Assembly: GCA_963781155.1 (NCBI GenBank)
Contig: CAWAEC010000011.1
Location: 682,001 to 746,000 of the forward strand
Reading direction: 5' to 3'
DNA: 64,000 bases
From: PALSA-693 sp963781155
GTDB taxonomy: Bacteria > Actinomycetota > Acidimicrobiia > Acidimicrobiales > Palsa-688
Below, piece after piece: positions 17,219-25,603 of the stretch (position 1 is its first letter; each line of letters begins with the position of its first letter). Under the pieces are notes generated by a model. That model saw only the letters and a program-made list of their open reading frames with translations, was not told the origin of the DNA and ran no database searches. The translations under genes and the position numbers were made by a program.

Positions 17219-18910
17219 ATGGGCGATCTCTTCGACGGCTACTCCCTGGCCAACATCCTGGGAGCCACGGCATGGGACGAGATGTTCGAGACGAGCGGTG
17301 TGCCCCGTCCCGAGGCGCGTACCCTCCGGGATGCGCTGCAAGCCCTGGCCGTGGACGAGTTCGAGTCCCGCTGTGCAGCCAGGGACCGGAGCTTCCACGA
17401 CCGCGGCATCACGTTCCAGCTGTCCGGTGAGGAGCGACCATTTCCCCTCGACCTGGTGCCGCGGATCATCCCCGAGAGCGAATGGGCGGTGCTGTCCGCA
17501 GGCGTGGCCCAGCGGGTGCGAGCCCTCGAGGCCTTCTTGGCCGACGTGTACGGCCGGCGTCAGATCCTGGCGGATCGGGTCGTCCCCCGCCGGCTGGTAA
17601 CCACTTCCGGGCAGTTCCACCGGGCCGCATTCGGCGTCGACCCCGCGAACGGGGTCCGGATCCATGTGGCCGGTATCGACGTGGTGCGGGGCGCGGACGG
17701 TCGGTTCTACGTCCTGGAGGACAACGTCCGCTGTCCCTCCGGCATCTCCTACGTCATCGAGAACCGCCGCATGATGGCTCGCATCTTTCCGGAACTGTTC
17801 GCCAGTCACCTGGTGCTTCCAGTGGACGGGTATCCGCACAAGCTGCTGGAGGCGCTCCGAGCGGCCGCCCCTCCGGAGGTCAACGACCCCACCGTCGTGC
17901 TCCTCACCCCCGGTGTCTACAACTCGGCGTACTTCGAACACTCGTTCCTTGCTCGCCAGATGGGCGTCGAGCTGGTCGAGGGGCGCGACCTCGTCTGTCG
18001 TGACCAGACCGTCTACATGCGCACCTCCACCGGAGAGCAACGGGTGGATGTCGTGTATCGCCGTGTCGACGATGACTTCCTCGATCCTTTGCATTTCCGC
18101 CCTGATTCCCTGGTCGGTTGCCCCGGGATCCTCAATGCCGCCAGGTGCGGCAACATCACCATCGCCAACGCGGTCGGCAACGGGGTGGCAGACGACAAGC
18201 TCACCTACACCTACGTGCCGGAGATCGTCCGGTACTACCTGGGGGAGGAACCGATCCTCCCCAACGTGGCCACGTACCGGCTGGAAGACCCGGACCAGCT
18301 GGCACACGTGCTGGAGCACCTGGACCGGCTGGTCCTGAAACCGGTCGGGGGCAGCGGGGGGTACGGGATCATCATCGGGCCGCACGCCACGGACGAGCAA
18401 TTGGCCAGAGCGAAGCGCGACGTGGAAGCCGACCCCCGGGCGTGGATCGCCCAGGAGGTCGTCATTCTGTCTACCGGGCCGACGAGCATCGGCAGTCGTC
18501 TGGCGCCTCGACACCTCGATCTCCGTCCGTTTGCCGTCAACGATGGCCGGCAGCTGTGGGTTGTTCCCGGAGGTTTGACCCGGGTGGCGCTGCCCGAAGG
18601 GGGCCTGGTCGTGAACTCGAGCCAGGGTGGCGGATCGAAGGACACGTGGGTCACGCTGGATAATCGCCGTTCGGTGCTGACCCAGGGCGAGTCCCGTCGT
18701 TCACGCGGGCCGGCGGCCCCCCCGGTCTCTGCTCCCGGCTCGGCGGCCGTGCCCTTCGGGCGCCAGCCCGAGCCCGGTCCGGGCCTGGGCAACGCCAACC
18801 GGCAGCAGCAACAACAGCAGCAACAGAGGGGCACCTGCCACCGCGCCGACGACAAACTGGTACGCCCGCCCGCAACGGCCCACCTGCCCCCTGGTCGTCC
18901 CCGGTGCTGA
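17219..18910 (+). CDS. Circularly permuted type 2 ATP-grasp protein
   Basis: Predicted ATP-dependent amide- or peptide-bond ligase (DUF404/407 family), 563 residues. Conserved blocks: FYVLEDNVRCPSGISYVIENR, TPGVYNSAYFEHSFLARQMG, VYRRVDDDFLDPL, VGNGVADDKLTYTYVPEI and the Gly-rich ATP loop LKPVGGSGGYGI; RPFAVNDG and NSSQGGGSKDTW close the core near residue 480. A low-complexity Pro/Gly tail of about 85 residues with eight Gln in a row follows. Homologues stand next to alpha-E and transglutaminase genes, as here, and are thought to make or modify peptides; no product is proven. ATG 17219 is the usual family start (MGDLFDGYS). It overlaps the alpha-E gene by 7 bases. Confidence 0.9.
   Translation: MGDLFDGYSLANILGATAWDEMFETSGVPRPEARTLRDALQALAVDEFESRCAARDRSFHDRGITFQLSGEERPFPLDLVPRIIPESEWAVLSAGVAQRVRALEAFLADVYGRRQILADRVVPRRLVTTSGQFHRAAFGVDPANGVRIHVAGIDVVRGADGRFYVLEDNVRCPSGISYVIENRRMMARIFPELFASHLVLPVDGYPHKLLEALRAAAPPEVNDPTVVLLTPGVYNSAYFEHSFLARQMGVELVEGRDLVCRDQTVYMRTSTGEQRVDVVYRRVDDDFLDPLHFRPDSLVGCPGILNAARCGNITIANAVGNGVADDKLTYTYVPEIVRYYLGEEPILPNVATYRLEDPDQLAHVLEHLDRLVLKPVGGSGGYGIIIGPHATDEQLARAKRDVEADPRAWIAQEVVILSTGPTSIGSRLAPRHLDLRPFAVNDGRQLWVVPGGLTRVALPEGGLVVNSSQGGGSKDTWVTLDNRRSVLTQGESRRSRGPAAPPVSAPGSAAVPFGRQPEPGPGLGNANRQQQQQQQQRGTCHRADDKLVRPPATAHLPPGRPRC
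18803..18826 (+). repeat. CAG/CAA codon run encoding eight glutamines
   Basis: Eight consecutive Gln codons, mixed CAG and CAA, in the disordered tail of the ATP-grasp protein. Polyglutamine is unusual in GC-rich bacteria. The mixed codons mean it is not a pure trinucleotide microsatellite. Confidence 0.9.
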
Positions 18911-19959
18911 GCCGGATCGCCGAGAGCCTGTTCTGGATCGGCCGTTATGTGGAACGCGCCGAGGACACGGCGCGGATCCTGGACGTGCACATCCATCACC
19001 TGCTCGAGGCCCCGGCCGGCAGCGAAGCCGAAACCTGCCAGGCGCTGCTCGACGTGATGGGCGTCCCTCGCTCGTCGGTCCTGCCCGGCCGGCCGGAAGT
19101 TGGCGATGCGGACGCCAGCCTCAACGACGGACCCAGCCTCAACGACGGACCCAGCCTCAACGACGGACCCGATGCTCGTCTGGTCACCGAGATCCTGGCC
19201 TTCAATGAAGACAACCCCAGCTCCATCGTCTCGTCGCTTTCCGCGGCTCGCGCCAACGCCCGCGGCGTGAGCGAGGCCATCAGCTCCGAGATGTGGGAGG
19301 CGCTCAACACCACCTACAACGCCCTGGCCGGCGAGGTCGACCTGGGCCGGCGCATCGGGGCGCACGGCTTCTTCCGTTTCGTGCGAGAACGGGCCGCGGT
19401 CATCGCGGGGCTCACGGAGTCGACCATGAGTCGCGATGACGCCTGGCGGTTCCTGATCCTGGGCCGCAGCATCGAACGGGTCGACATGGTGGCCAGGCTC
19501 CTGACGACCGCCGTTCGCGGCGGGGAGCCCGACGTCGACTGGGTCGTCCTCCTGCGTTCGTGCTCGGCACATGAAGCGTTTCTGCGGACCTATCGCCGTG
19601 AGCCCGAGCCGGTCCTCGCAGCCGAGTTCTTGTTGCTCGACCGGTTGTTCCCCCGGTCGGTGTTCTGCGCCTTGTCGACCGCGGAGAGATGTCTGGCCGA
19701 GTTGGACCCCCGCTCCGATCGGGCCGGCCTGACCGACGAATCGCGACGCATTCTCGGCCGGATCCGGACCCAGCTCGAGTACCGGCGCATCGAGGACGTA
19801 CTCCAGGATTTCACCGGCCAGCTCGAGGCCGTGCAGTCCGGCTGCGGGGCGGCAAGCGTGGCGCTGGCGGCTCGCTATTTCCGGCAGACCAGCCCGATCG
19901 AGTGGACCCCCGAAGGCCTCGCTCCCAAACCTGGCCGCAATACCGAGGCCGTGTCGTGA
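18904..19959 (+). CDS. Alpha-E domain protein (DUF403)
   Basis: All-helical protein of 351 residues and partner of the ATP-grasp protein. It starts with the family signature LSRIAESLFWIGRYVERAED and contains the other conserved helices (TTYNALAGEVDLG, SRDDAWRFLILGRSIERVD, EYRRIEDVLQDF). It is thought to act with the ATP-grasp enzyme, sometimes as one fused chain; the biochemistry is not known to me. An insertion at about residues 72-89 consists of SLNDGP three times and sits between helices. GTG 18904 overlaps the previous stop by 7 bases, and the stop overlaps the next start (GTGA). Confidence 0.9.
   Translation: MLSRIAESLFWIGRYVERAEDTARILDVHIHHLLEAPAGSEAETCQALLDVMGVPRSSVLPGRPEVGDADASLNDGPSLNDGPSLNDGPDARLVTEILAFNEDNPSSIVSSLSAARANARGVSEAISSEMWEALNTTYNALAGEVDLGRRIGAHGFFRFVRERAAVIAGLTESTMSRDDAWRFLILGRSIERVDMVARLLTTAVRGGEPDVDWVVLLRSCSAHEAFLRTYRREPEPVLAAEFLLLDRLFPRSVFCALSTAERCLAELDPRSDRAGLTDESRRILGRIRTQLEYRRIEDVLQDFTGQLEAVQSGCGAASVALAARYFRQTSPIEWTPEGLAPKPGRNTEAVS
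19117..19170. repeat. 18-bp perfect tandem repeat x3 in the alpha-E gene
   Basis: Three identical 18-bp units encoding SLNDGP three times, frame-preserving, in a loop between predicted helices. Perfect identity suggests recent slippage or active copy-number change. Confidence 0.95.
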
Positions 19960-20801
19960 CCTGGCGAATCCGGGTCGAGCACCGCAGTCGATACGAATAC
20001 GCGAACGTCGTGCACTCCTCCTACAACGAAGCCCGCATCACGCCGATGACCACGCCGTCACAGCTTGTCCTCGAAGCGCAGGTCGAAGTGGAGCCGGCCC
20101 ACCAGCCGTTCCGGTACCTGGATTACTGGGGTTCTGTCGTGCACGCGTTCGACGTGCTCCAACCTCATCGGGATATGGAAGTCGTCGGCCGGTCGGTGGT
20201 CGAAACGAGTGCTCCCGCTCCGCCGGACCGGCATCTGAGCTGGGAGGAACTCGAGGACGAGCCCGTCCGCGACGACTTCTCCGAACTGCTCGCCGAGACC
20301 CGACAGGTCCCGACCGATCACCGCCTGCACGACGTCGCCCAGCAGTTGCGGGCGGACCACCCGCCGGCCGCCGCCGGCGAGGCGGCGATGGCCTGGGTCC
20401 ACGACCAGCTCGCGTACGTCCCCGGCACGACCGCGGTCCACACGTCCGCCATCGAGGCCTGGAAGGGCGGGGAGGGCGTCTGCCAGGACTTCGCCCACCT
20501 GGCCCTGGCCGTGGTCCGCACCATGGGGATCCCGGCCCGGTACTGCTCCGGTTACCTCTACCCGAATGCCGACACCGGGATCGGTCCCACCCTTGAGGGT
20601 CAGAGCCACGCCTGGATCGAGATCTGGACGGGAGATTGGCAGACGCTGGATCCCACCGTCGGCGAAGCCGTCGCCGACGACCGCCACGTGCTGATAGCCC
20701 GGGGGCGTGACTACGCGGACGTGTCGCCCGTCAAGGGGATCTATCACGGCGGCCATACCGCTCGCCTGGACGTGGCGGTGCAGTTGACTCGCTTGGCCTG
20801 A
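19956..20801 (+). CDS. Bacterial transglutaminase-like cysteine protease/peptidase
   Basis: Third member of the cassette, 281 residues. An N-terminal beta-sandwich of about 100 residues (VTWRIRVEHRSRYEYANVV) is followed by a transglutaminase-like papain-fold domain with the triad Cys (GEGVCQDFAHL), His (QSHAWIEIW) and Asp (LDPTVGE). In this family the fold usually hydrolyses or rearranges amide bonds rather than cross-linking Gln and Lys. GTG 19956 overlaps the alpha-E stop, so the three genes are translationally coupled. No signal peptide is seen, so it probably acts in the cytoplasm on the product of the other two. Confidence 0.92.
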   Translation: MTWRIRVEHRSRYEYANVVHSSYNEARITPMTTPSQLVLEAQVEVEPAHQPFRYLDYWGSVVHAFDVLQPHRDMEVVGRSVVETSAPAPPDRHLSWEELEDEPVRDDFSELLAETRQVPTDHRLHDVAQQLRADHPPAAAGEAAMAWVHDQLAYVPGTTAVHTSAIEAWKGGEGVCQDFAHLALAVVRTMGIPARYCSGYLYPNADTGIGPTLEGQSHAWIEIWTGDWQTLDPTVGEAVADDRHVLIARGRDYADVSPVKGIYHGGHTARLDVAVQLTRLA

Positions 20802-20813
20802 GGGACGTCGGGC

Positions 20814-21398
20814 TCAGTTGTCGCGGGGGTCGTCGGGAAAGGCGGCAACCAGGGGCAGCGAGCCGCCCTGCCGGCGCAGGACCCGCTTCCACAGTCCCTC
20901 CGGCTGGTCACTGAACGCATCGTCGGCCAGGGCGTCGAGCACCCACCAGGCGCCGGCGTCGATCTCGGCTTCGAGCTGACCGGGCGTCCAGCCGGCATAC
21001 CCGGCAAAGACGCGCACCTGCGTGAACGACGCCCGCAACTCCTCCGGATCCAGTTCCAGGTCCAGGGTGCCGACCTCGGGGAGTACCGCACTCCAACCCT
21101 CGGGCGTCTCCACCGGGTCCGAGCGGTCGGCGGGCCGGGCCAGACAGATCACGGCCTGGTGCTGGACCGGTCCGCCCACGAACACCACCGGCGGAGCAGC
21201 AGCCAGGTGCGCCCACCCGGGAAGCGGGGCGGCGAGGTTGGTCTGGCTGGGTCGGTTGAGCACCAAACCCAGTGCCCCCTCGTCGGCGCAGGCGAGCAGC
21301 AACACGACGGTTCGGTCGAAGTTGGCATCCGGCAAGAGGGGATTGGCCACGAGCAGCCGGCCCGCGCGCAGCACGTCGAGCCCCATGCCGTCAGTCAC
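20814..21398 (-). CDS. UPF0301 YqgE/AlgH family protein
   Basis: 194-residue protein of the DUF179 family: AGRLLVANPLLPDANFDRTV at the start, LGLVLNRP, FVGGPVQ and the later FAGYAGWTPGQLEAEI are all family blocks. Function is not established; in some proteobacteria a homologue affects alginate regulation. An internal ATG at 21386 is an alternative start. It ends 12 bp from the transglutaminase stop, convergent, and is divergent from the glucose dehydrogenase gene. Confidence 0.93.
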   Translation of the reverse strand: MTDGMGLDVLRAGRLLVANPLLPDANFDRTVVLLLACADEGALGLVLNRPSQTNLAAPLPGWAHLAAAPPVVFVGGPVQHQAVICLARPADRSDPVETPEGWSAVLPEVGTLDLELDPEELRASFTQVRVFAGYAGWTPGQLEAEIDAGAWWVLDALADDAFSDQPEGLWKRVLRRQGGSLPLVAAFPDDPRDN

Positions 21399-21469
21399 CG
21401 CGTCCGTGTCCGCCAGGCGCTCTGCTCACTCGGGGACCCTCGACGCACGGGCAGACGGCTCGCTCCACG

Positions 21470-22540
21470 ATGACTAGCTTGCCATCCGTGCGCGCGGTCA
21501 CCGTTGTCCCGTTGAAAGCCGATTCCGTCGACCTGACCGAGCTCGACGAGCCTCCGTTGAGCGACGGCCCCGTCCTGGTCAAGACCCGCGCCATCGGGGT
21601 CTGTGGCACCGATCTCGAGATCATCGCTGGCGACTATGGATGGGCGCCGCCGGGGGAGGAGCGTCTGGCCATCGGTCACGAGTCACTCGGCGAGGTCCTG
21701 GAGGCGCCGGAAGACAGCGGGCTGTCGGCGGGCGACCTGGTCGTCGCCATTGTTCGCCGCCCCGACCCCGTCCCTTGCCCGAATTGCGCCATCGGTGAAT
21801 GGGACATGTGCCGAAATGGCCAGTACACCGAATGGGGCATCAAGGAGCACCACGGCTACGCCCGGGAGCGTTACCGCATCCCGGTGGAGTATTTGGTGAA
21901 AGTCGACGCCGACCTGGCCGAGCTCGGGGTGCTCCTCGAGCCCACCACGGTCGTGGCCAAAGCGTGGGACCACGTGGAGCGAATCGGCACCCGGGCTCGG
22001 TGGGAGCCGATGCGGGCCTTGATCACCGGTGCCGGACCCATCGGTCTGCTCGCAGCGTTGCTCGGGGTGCAGCGGGGTCTGGATGTTCATGTCCTGGATC
22101 GTGTCACCGAGGGCCTCAAACCCGACCTGGTGGCGAGCCTCGGCGCGACCTATCACCATGGTTCTGTCGCCGACACGGCTGTGGATCCGGACGTGGTGAT
22201 CGAGTGCACCGGAGTGGGCCAGCTCATCTTCGACGTCATGGAAACCACATCCAGCAACGGGATCGTGTGTCTGACCGGGGTGTCTTCGGCTCGAGAAGTG
22301 TGCGTTGACGTCGGCCTGCTCAACCGCCGGTTGGTGCTGTCCAACGACGTGGTGTTCGGTTCGGTCAATGCCAACCGCCGCCACTACGAGGCCGGCGCCG
22401 CAGCTCTGGCGGCCGCCGATCCGGCCTGGCTCGACCAGCTGATCACTCGCCGCGTCCCCCTGTCATCGTGGCGCGACGCATATCGCCGGGACTCGACGGA
22501 CGTCAAAGTGGTCCTGGAGTTCTACGCCGGCCCGACCTGA
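21470..22540 (+). CDS. Glucose 1-dehydrogenase-like medium-chain dehydrogenase
   Basis: Zinc-dependent NAD(P) oxidoreductase of 356 residues resembling archaeal-type glucose dehydrogenases. Zinc and substrate motifs: IGVCGTDLEIIAGDYG, IGHESLGEVLEAP, PCPNCAIGEWDMCRNGQY and EWGIKEHHGYARERYRIP. The nucleotide fold shows GAGPIGLLAALLG. The C-terminal NDVVFGSVNANRRHY is typical of the glucose dehydrogenase C-terminal domain. Sugar specificity is inferred. ATG 21470 is taken; longer open frame upstream is Arg-rich and overlaps the divergent gene. Its last 38 bases overlap the convergent next gene. Confidence 0.88.
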   Translation: MTSLPSVRAVTVVPLKADSVDLTELDEPPLSDGPVLVKTRAIGVCGTDLEIIAGDYGWAPPGEERLAIGHESLGEVLEAPEDSGLSAGDLVVAIVRRPDPVPCPNCAIGEWDMCRNGQYTEWGIKEHHGYARERYRIPVEYLVKVDADLAELGVLLEPTTVVAKAWDHVERIGTRARWEPMRALITGAGPIGLLAALLGVQRGLDVHVLDRVTEGLKPDLVASLGATYHHGSVADTAVDPDVVIECTGVGQLIFDVMETTSSNGIVCLTGVSSAREVCVDVGLLNRRLVLSNDVVFGSVNANRRHYEAGAAALAAADPAWLDQLITRRVPLSSWRDAYRRDSTDVKVVLEFYAGPT

Positions 22541-23444
22541 TGGCAGCGTCGACCGCGCCGCGCAGGATGTGAGCAAGCGCCACCTCGCGACGGACGAGTT
22601 GCAGCCAGTTGGTCACATACAGGTCGATGCCCCCGAGTTTCAGGCGGTTGCGTCGTTCGAGATCCCGGTTCTGGTGCTCCGGGGTGAAATGCCAGACGTA
22701 CCCGTCGACCTCCAGCATTACGGGATCGACAAGGCAGAAATCCACGCGGTATTCGCCGTCGGGCCCGACCACAATCTCTGACTGTTGTACCGGGATGCGG
22801 TAGCGAGCCAGAAACGCCAACGTCTTGCTTTCCAGCACGCTCGGGTGAGGGGCGCCGGTGAAGCCGCGGATGGACAATCGATCCCTCAGCACGCCCACCC
22901 CGTCCCGGCCTCGTTTCGCCCGGCGAGCCAGCTCGGCCTCAATGCCTTTCAGGGTGACCAGCCGTTGCGCCAAGGCTCGGTCGACAGCCCGGTCGAGCAA
23001 GGATCCACCCACGGCGGCGCCCAGCATGGACAGCGTCCACAGAGGATCGGTGCACTCGATCCCCTTCCAGAGCCGGACCCGGTCCCAGTCGAAGTCGCCG
23101 ACCCTGTGCACGTCGAACCCCCGGGCGCGGGGATTGGCGGAACTCGGGACGCTCACCGCGGGACGGTGACCCGTCTCCTGCCAGTCGAGCAGGTCCCAGA
23201 GGTATGCGGCAGCCTGATGCGACGCCACCGCACCTGGACCCGCCGCCAAGACCGCGGTCAGGATCCGCTGCTCGGGCGTGATCGGCAAGGCGGCGTGGCG
23301 GTACACGCCGGCGTGAACCCGGATCCACGTCCCTGCCGTCACCCGGGACTGGATCTGGCGGTAGGAGAGCCCATCCGCGACGGCCTCCTGTCGGCTGAGC
23401 ACTCCGTGTTGGCGGCGGAACCGATCGTGCGTAGCATCCTTCAT
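22503..23444 (-). CDS. AbiEi-like antitoxin domain plus DUF559 nuclease-fold protein
   Basis: 313-residue protein with an N-terminal winged-helix of the type IV AbiEi antitoxin kind (LSRQEAVADGLSYRQIQSRV, WIRVHAGVYRHAA) and a C-terminal DUF559 domain related to very-short-patch-repair endonucleases (VLESKTLAFLARYRIP, EYRVDFCLVDPVMLEVDGY). Such proteins are frequent, usually solitary, in actinobacteria; no AbiEii toxin gene lies beside it. Whether it binds DNA, cuts it or is a relic is unknown. It is preceded by an unusually AT-rich stretch and sits between unrelated housekeeping genes, which is compatible with horizontal arrival. Confidence 0.85.
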   Translation of the reverse strand: MKDATHDRFRRQHGVLSRQEAVADGLSYRQIQSRVTAGTWIRVHAGVYRHAALPITPEQRILTAVLAAGPGAVASHQAAAYLWDLLDWQETGHRPAVSVPSSANPRARGFDVHRVGDFDWDRVRLWKGIECTDPLWTLSMLGAAVGGSLLDRAVDRALAQRLVTLKGIEAELARRAKRGRDGVGVLRDRLSIRGFTGAPHPSVLESKTLAFLARYRIPVQQSEIVVGPDGEYRVDFCLVDPVMLEVDGYVWHFTPEHQNRDLERRNRLKLGGIDLYVTNWLQLVRREVALAHILRGAVDAAIRSGRRRTPGPL

Positions 23445-23592
23445 ATGTTTTCATACTATTCCCCAGAGGGAAATTTGCCACGAGGTTTGTTATATGTACA
23501 CATAAGTACGCCAGATGTAGCGAATTGCACGAAGAAGCGAAAATGCTACAGAGAATGGACCGACCCTGAGCGGGTGACCGCCAATCCGCCCG
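23445..23592. other. AT-rich intergenic stretch
   Basis: About 148 bp between the trpA stop and the AbiEi-like start, far richer in A and T than the rest of the window. It must hold the promoter of the AbiEi-like gene; TATAAC on the minus strand (23489-23494) is a possible -10 box, but no convincing -35 pairs with it. Downstream of trpA it may also serve transcription end. No gene seen. Confidence 0.5.
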
Positions 23593-24387
23593 CTACTCCC
23601 GGTCGAGCGCGGTGCGCAGCGCCGCCACCGCTGCGGCGACGGCCGGCACCCCCCGGCCATCGAGGAGGAGCCGCATCAAGGCCGATGCCACCACCACGCC
23701 ATCCGCTTCTGACGCCACGGCCACCGCCTGTTCGGGCGTCGAAACGCCGAAGCCCATGACGACGGGTTTGTCCGTGGTGGCTTTGAGGCGCTTGGCCAGG
23801 ACCGCGGCGGACTGGGCCAACGATGAACGTTCACCGGTGACGCCCATCAGGTTCACCCCGTAGACGAAGCCGTGCGAGCGCCGGCACAGCTCGGCCAGCC
23901 GCTCGTCTGGCGTGACGGGCGCGGCCAGGAGGACCGTCTCGACTCCCGCGGCCGCCGCCTCGTCTTCCCATTCCCGGGACTCGTCGAGGGGAAGGTCGGG
24001 CACGATCGCGCCCCCGATGCCACCGTCGGTGAGCAGGTGGGCGAAGCGGGCTGGGCCGGAGCGGAACACGATGTTGTAGTAGGTCATGGCGACCAGGGGG
24101 ACGGGCAACTCGACCGGTCGGAGCGTCTGAAGGATTCCACCGGGTGTGGCCCCGTCGGCCAGGGCCCGGACCGACGCTTCCTGGATGGTGGGGCCGTCCA
24201 TCACTGGATCCGAGAAGGGGATGCCGATCTCGACCAGGTCGGCGCCGCTTTCGACCATGGCCCGGAGGGCGTCGATCCAATCCTGACCGAGGCCGCCAGT
24301 GACGTAGGTGACGAGCAGCTTGCGCCCGCCCGCCCGCGCAGACCGCAGGGAGGCTTCGACGGCGCCGCAGTCGGGCGGGCGGGTCAT
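23593..24387 (-). CDS. trpA: Tryptophan synthase alpha subunit
   Basis: Cleaves indole-3-glycerol phosphate to indole, which is channelled to TrpB. 264 residues, TIM barrel. Catalytic Glu in DLVEIGIPFSDPVMDGP, catalytic Asp in AIVPDLPLDES, and the phosphate-binding GFGVSTPEQA near the end. Last gene of the his/trp run; ATG overlaps the trpB stop (ATGA), coupling the two subunits. Ends in the AT-rich gap. Confidence 0.97.
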   Translation of the reverse strand: MTRPPDCGAVEASLRSARAGGRKLLVTYVTGGLGQDWIDALRAMVESGADLVEIGIPFSDPVMDGPTIQEASVRALADGATPGGILQTLRPVELPVPLVAMTYYNIVFRSGPARFAHLLTDGGIGGAIVPDLPLDESREWEDEAAAAGVETVLLAAPVTPDERLAELCRRSHGFVYGVNLMGVTGERSSLAQSAAVLAKRLKATTDKPVVMGFGVSTPEQAVAVASEADGVVVASALMRLLLDGRGVPAVAAAVAALRTALDRE

Positions 24388-25603
24388 GCCAGCACCCGCA
24401 TGACCTGCTCGGCGTCCTTGTCCCCCGCCCCGACAGCGTGATCAATGCCGTGGCGCCCCGGGCCACCTCGCCGGACCGCACCGCACCCACCAACCAGGCC
24501 AGGGCATGGGCTGGTTCCAGGGCCGGAATGATGCCCTCCGTCCGGGACAGCAACTGCAGCGCGGCCAGCACCTCCGCATCGGTGGCGCTGAAGTAGGACG
24601 CCCGGCCCCGATCGGACAGATAGGAATGCTCCGGGCCGATCCCCGGATAGTCGAGACCGGCCGAGATCGACTGGGCCTCCAGGATCTGACCCCACTCGTC
24701 CTGGAGGAGGTACGAGTGCATGCCGTGCAGCACTCCCGGCACGCCGTGGCCGATGGCCGCCCCGCCTGCCGCTTCCACGCCGACCAGGCGGGCCGCGGTG
24801 TCGACGAACCCCGCAAAGGTGCCCGCCGCGTTGGAACCGCCTCCGACACAGGCGATCACCAGGTCGGGGTCGCGCTGACCGAGCAGGGCGCGGCACTGGT
24901 CGCGAGCCTCCTCACCGATCACCCGCTGGAACTCCCGCACCATCCAGGGAAAGGGGTGCGGGCCCATGACCGAGCCCAGGCAGTAGTGGGTGGTCTCGAC
25001 AGTGGCGACCCAGTCGCGGAGTGCGTCGTTGACCGCGTCTTTGAGCGTCCGGCTGCCGGAGGTGACGGGGCGGACCTCGGCGCCGAGCAGCCGCATCCGG
25101 AACACGTTGAGGGCCTGCCGTTCGGTGTCCACCTCGCCCATGTAGACGACGCACTCCAGGCCGAACAATGCCGCCGCTGTGGCCGTGGCCACCCCGTGCT
25201 GGCCGGCACCTGTCTCCGCCACCAGCCGGGGCTTTCCCATTTCCAGGGTCAGCAAGCCCTGGCCGAGGACGTTGTTGATCTTGTGCGAGCCGGTATGGGT
25301 GAGGTCCTCACGCTTGAGCAGGACCCGTACGCCGAGCTCTTCCGAGAGCCGGCCGCACTCGGTCACCGGTGTGGGCCGGCCGGCGTAATCCCGGAGCAGC
25401 GCCGCGTAACGGGCCCGGAAGTCTCGGTCTGACCAGGCGTTCCGGAACGCCGACTCCAGCTCGAGACACGCGGGCACCAGAGACTCGGGCAGGTAGCGGC
25501 CGCCGAAGCGGCCGAACCGCCCGGTCGGCCCGGGGTCAGCCATACGCACCGGGCCGTCGGGCGACGACCCAGATCCCGACAACCCAGCAGCCGCGTCGCT
25601 CAC
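24384..25603 (-). CDS. trpB: Tryptophan synthase beta subunit, one frameshift
   Basis: PLP enzyme joining indole and serine. The substrate tunnel entry FGGRYLPESLVPAC, the PLP Lys in LTHTGSHKINNVLGQ, GAGQHG and the phosphate cup CVGGGSNAAGTF are intact. Near 24432 a G has dropped out of a G run: the long frame leaves the family at LSGRG, while the next frame gives DKDAEQVMRVLA and a stop that overlaps trpA. The length 1220 (one base short of a multiple of three) agrees. A sequencing slip is far likelier than a real mutation. The start overlaps the trpF stop by 4 bases. Confidence 0.95.

Noticed and set aside
24506..25432. 308-codon open frame opposite trpB
   Set aside because: Pure antisense of conserved trpB codons, with no motif and no ribosome binding site.
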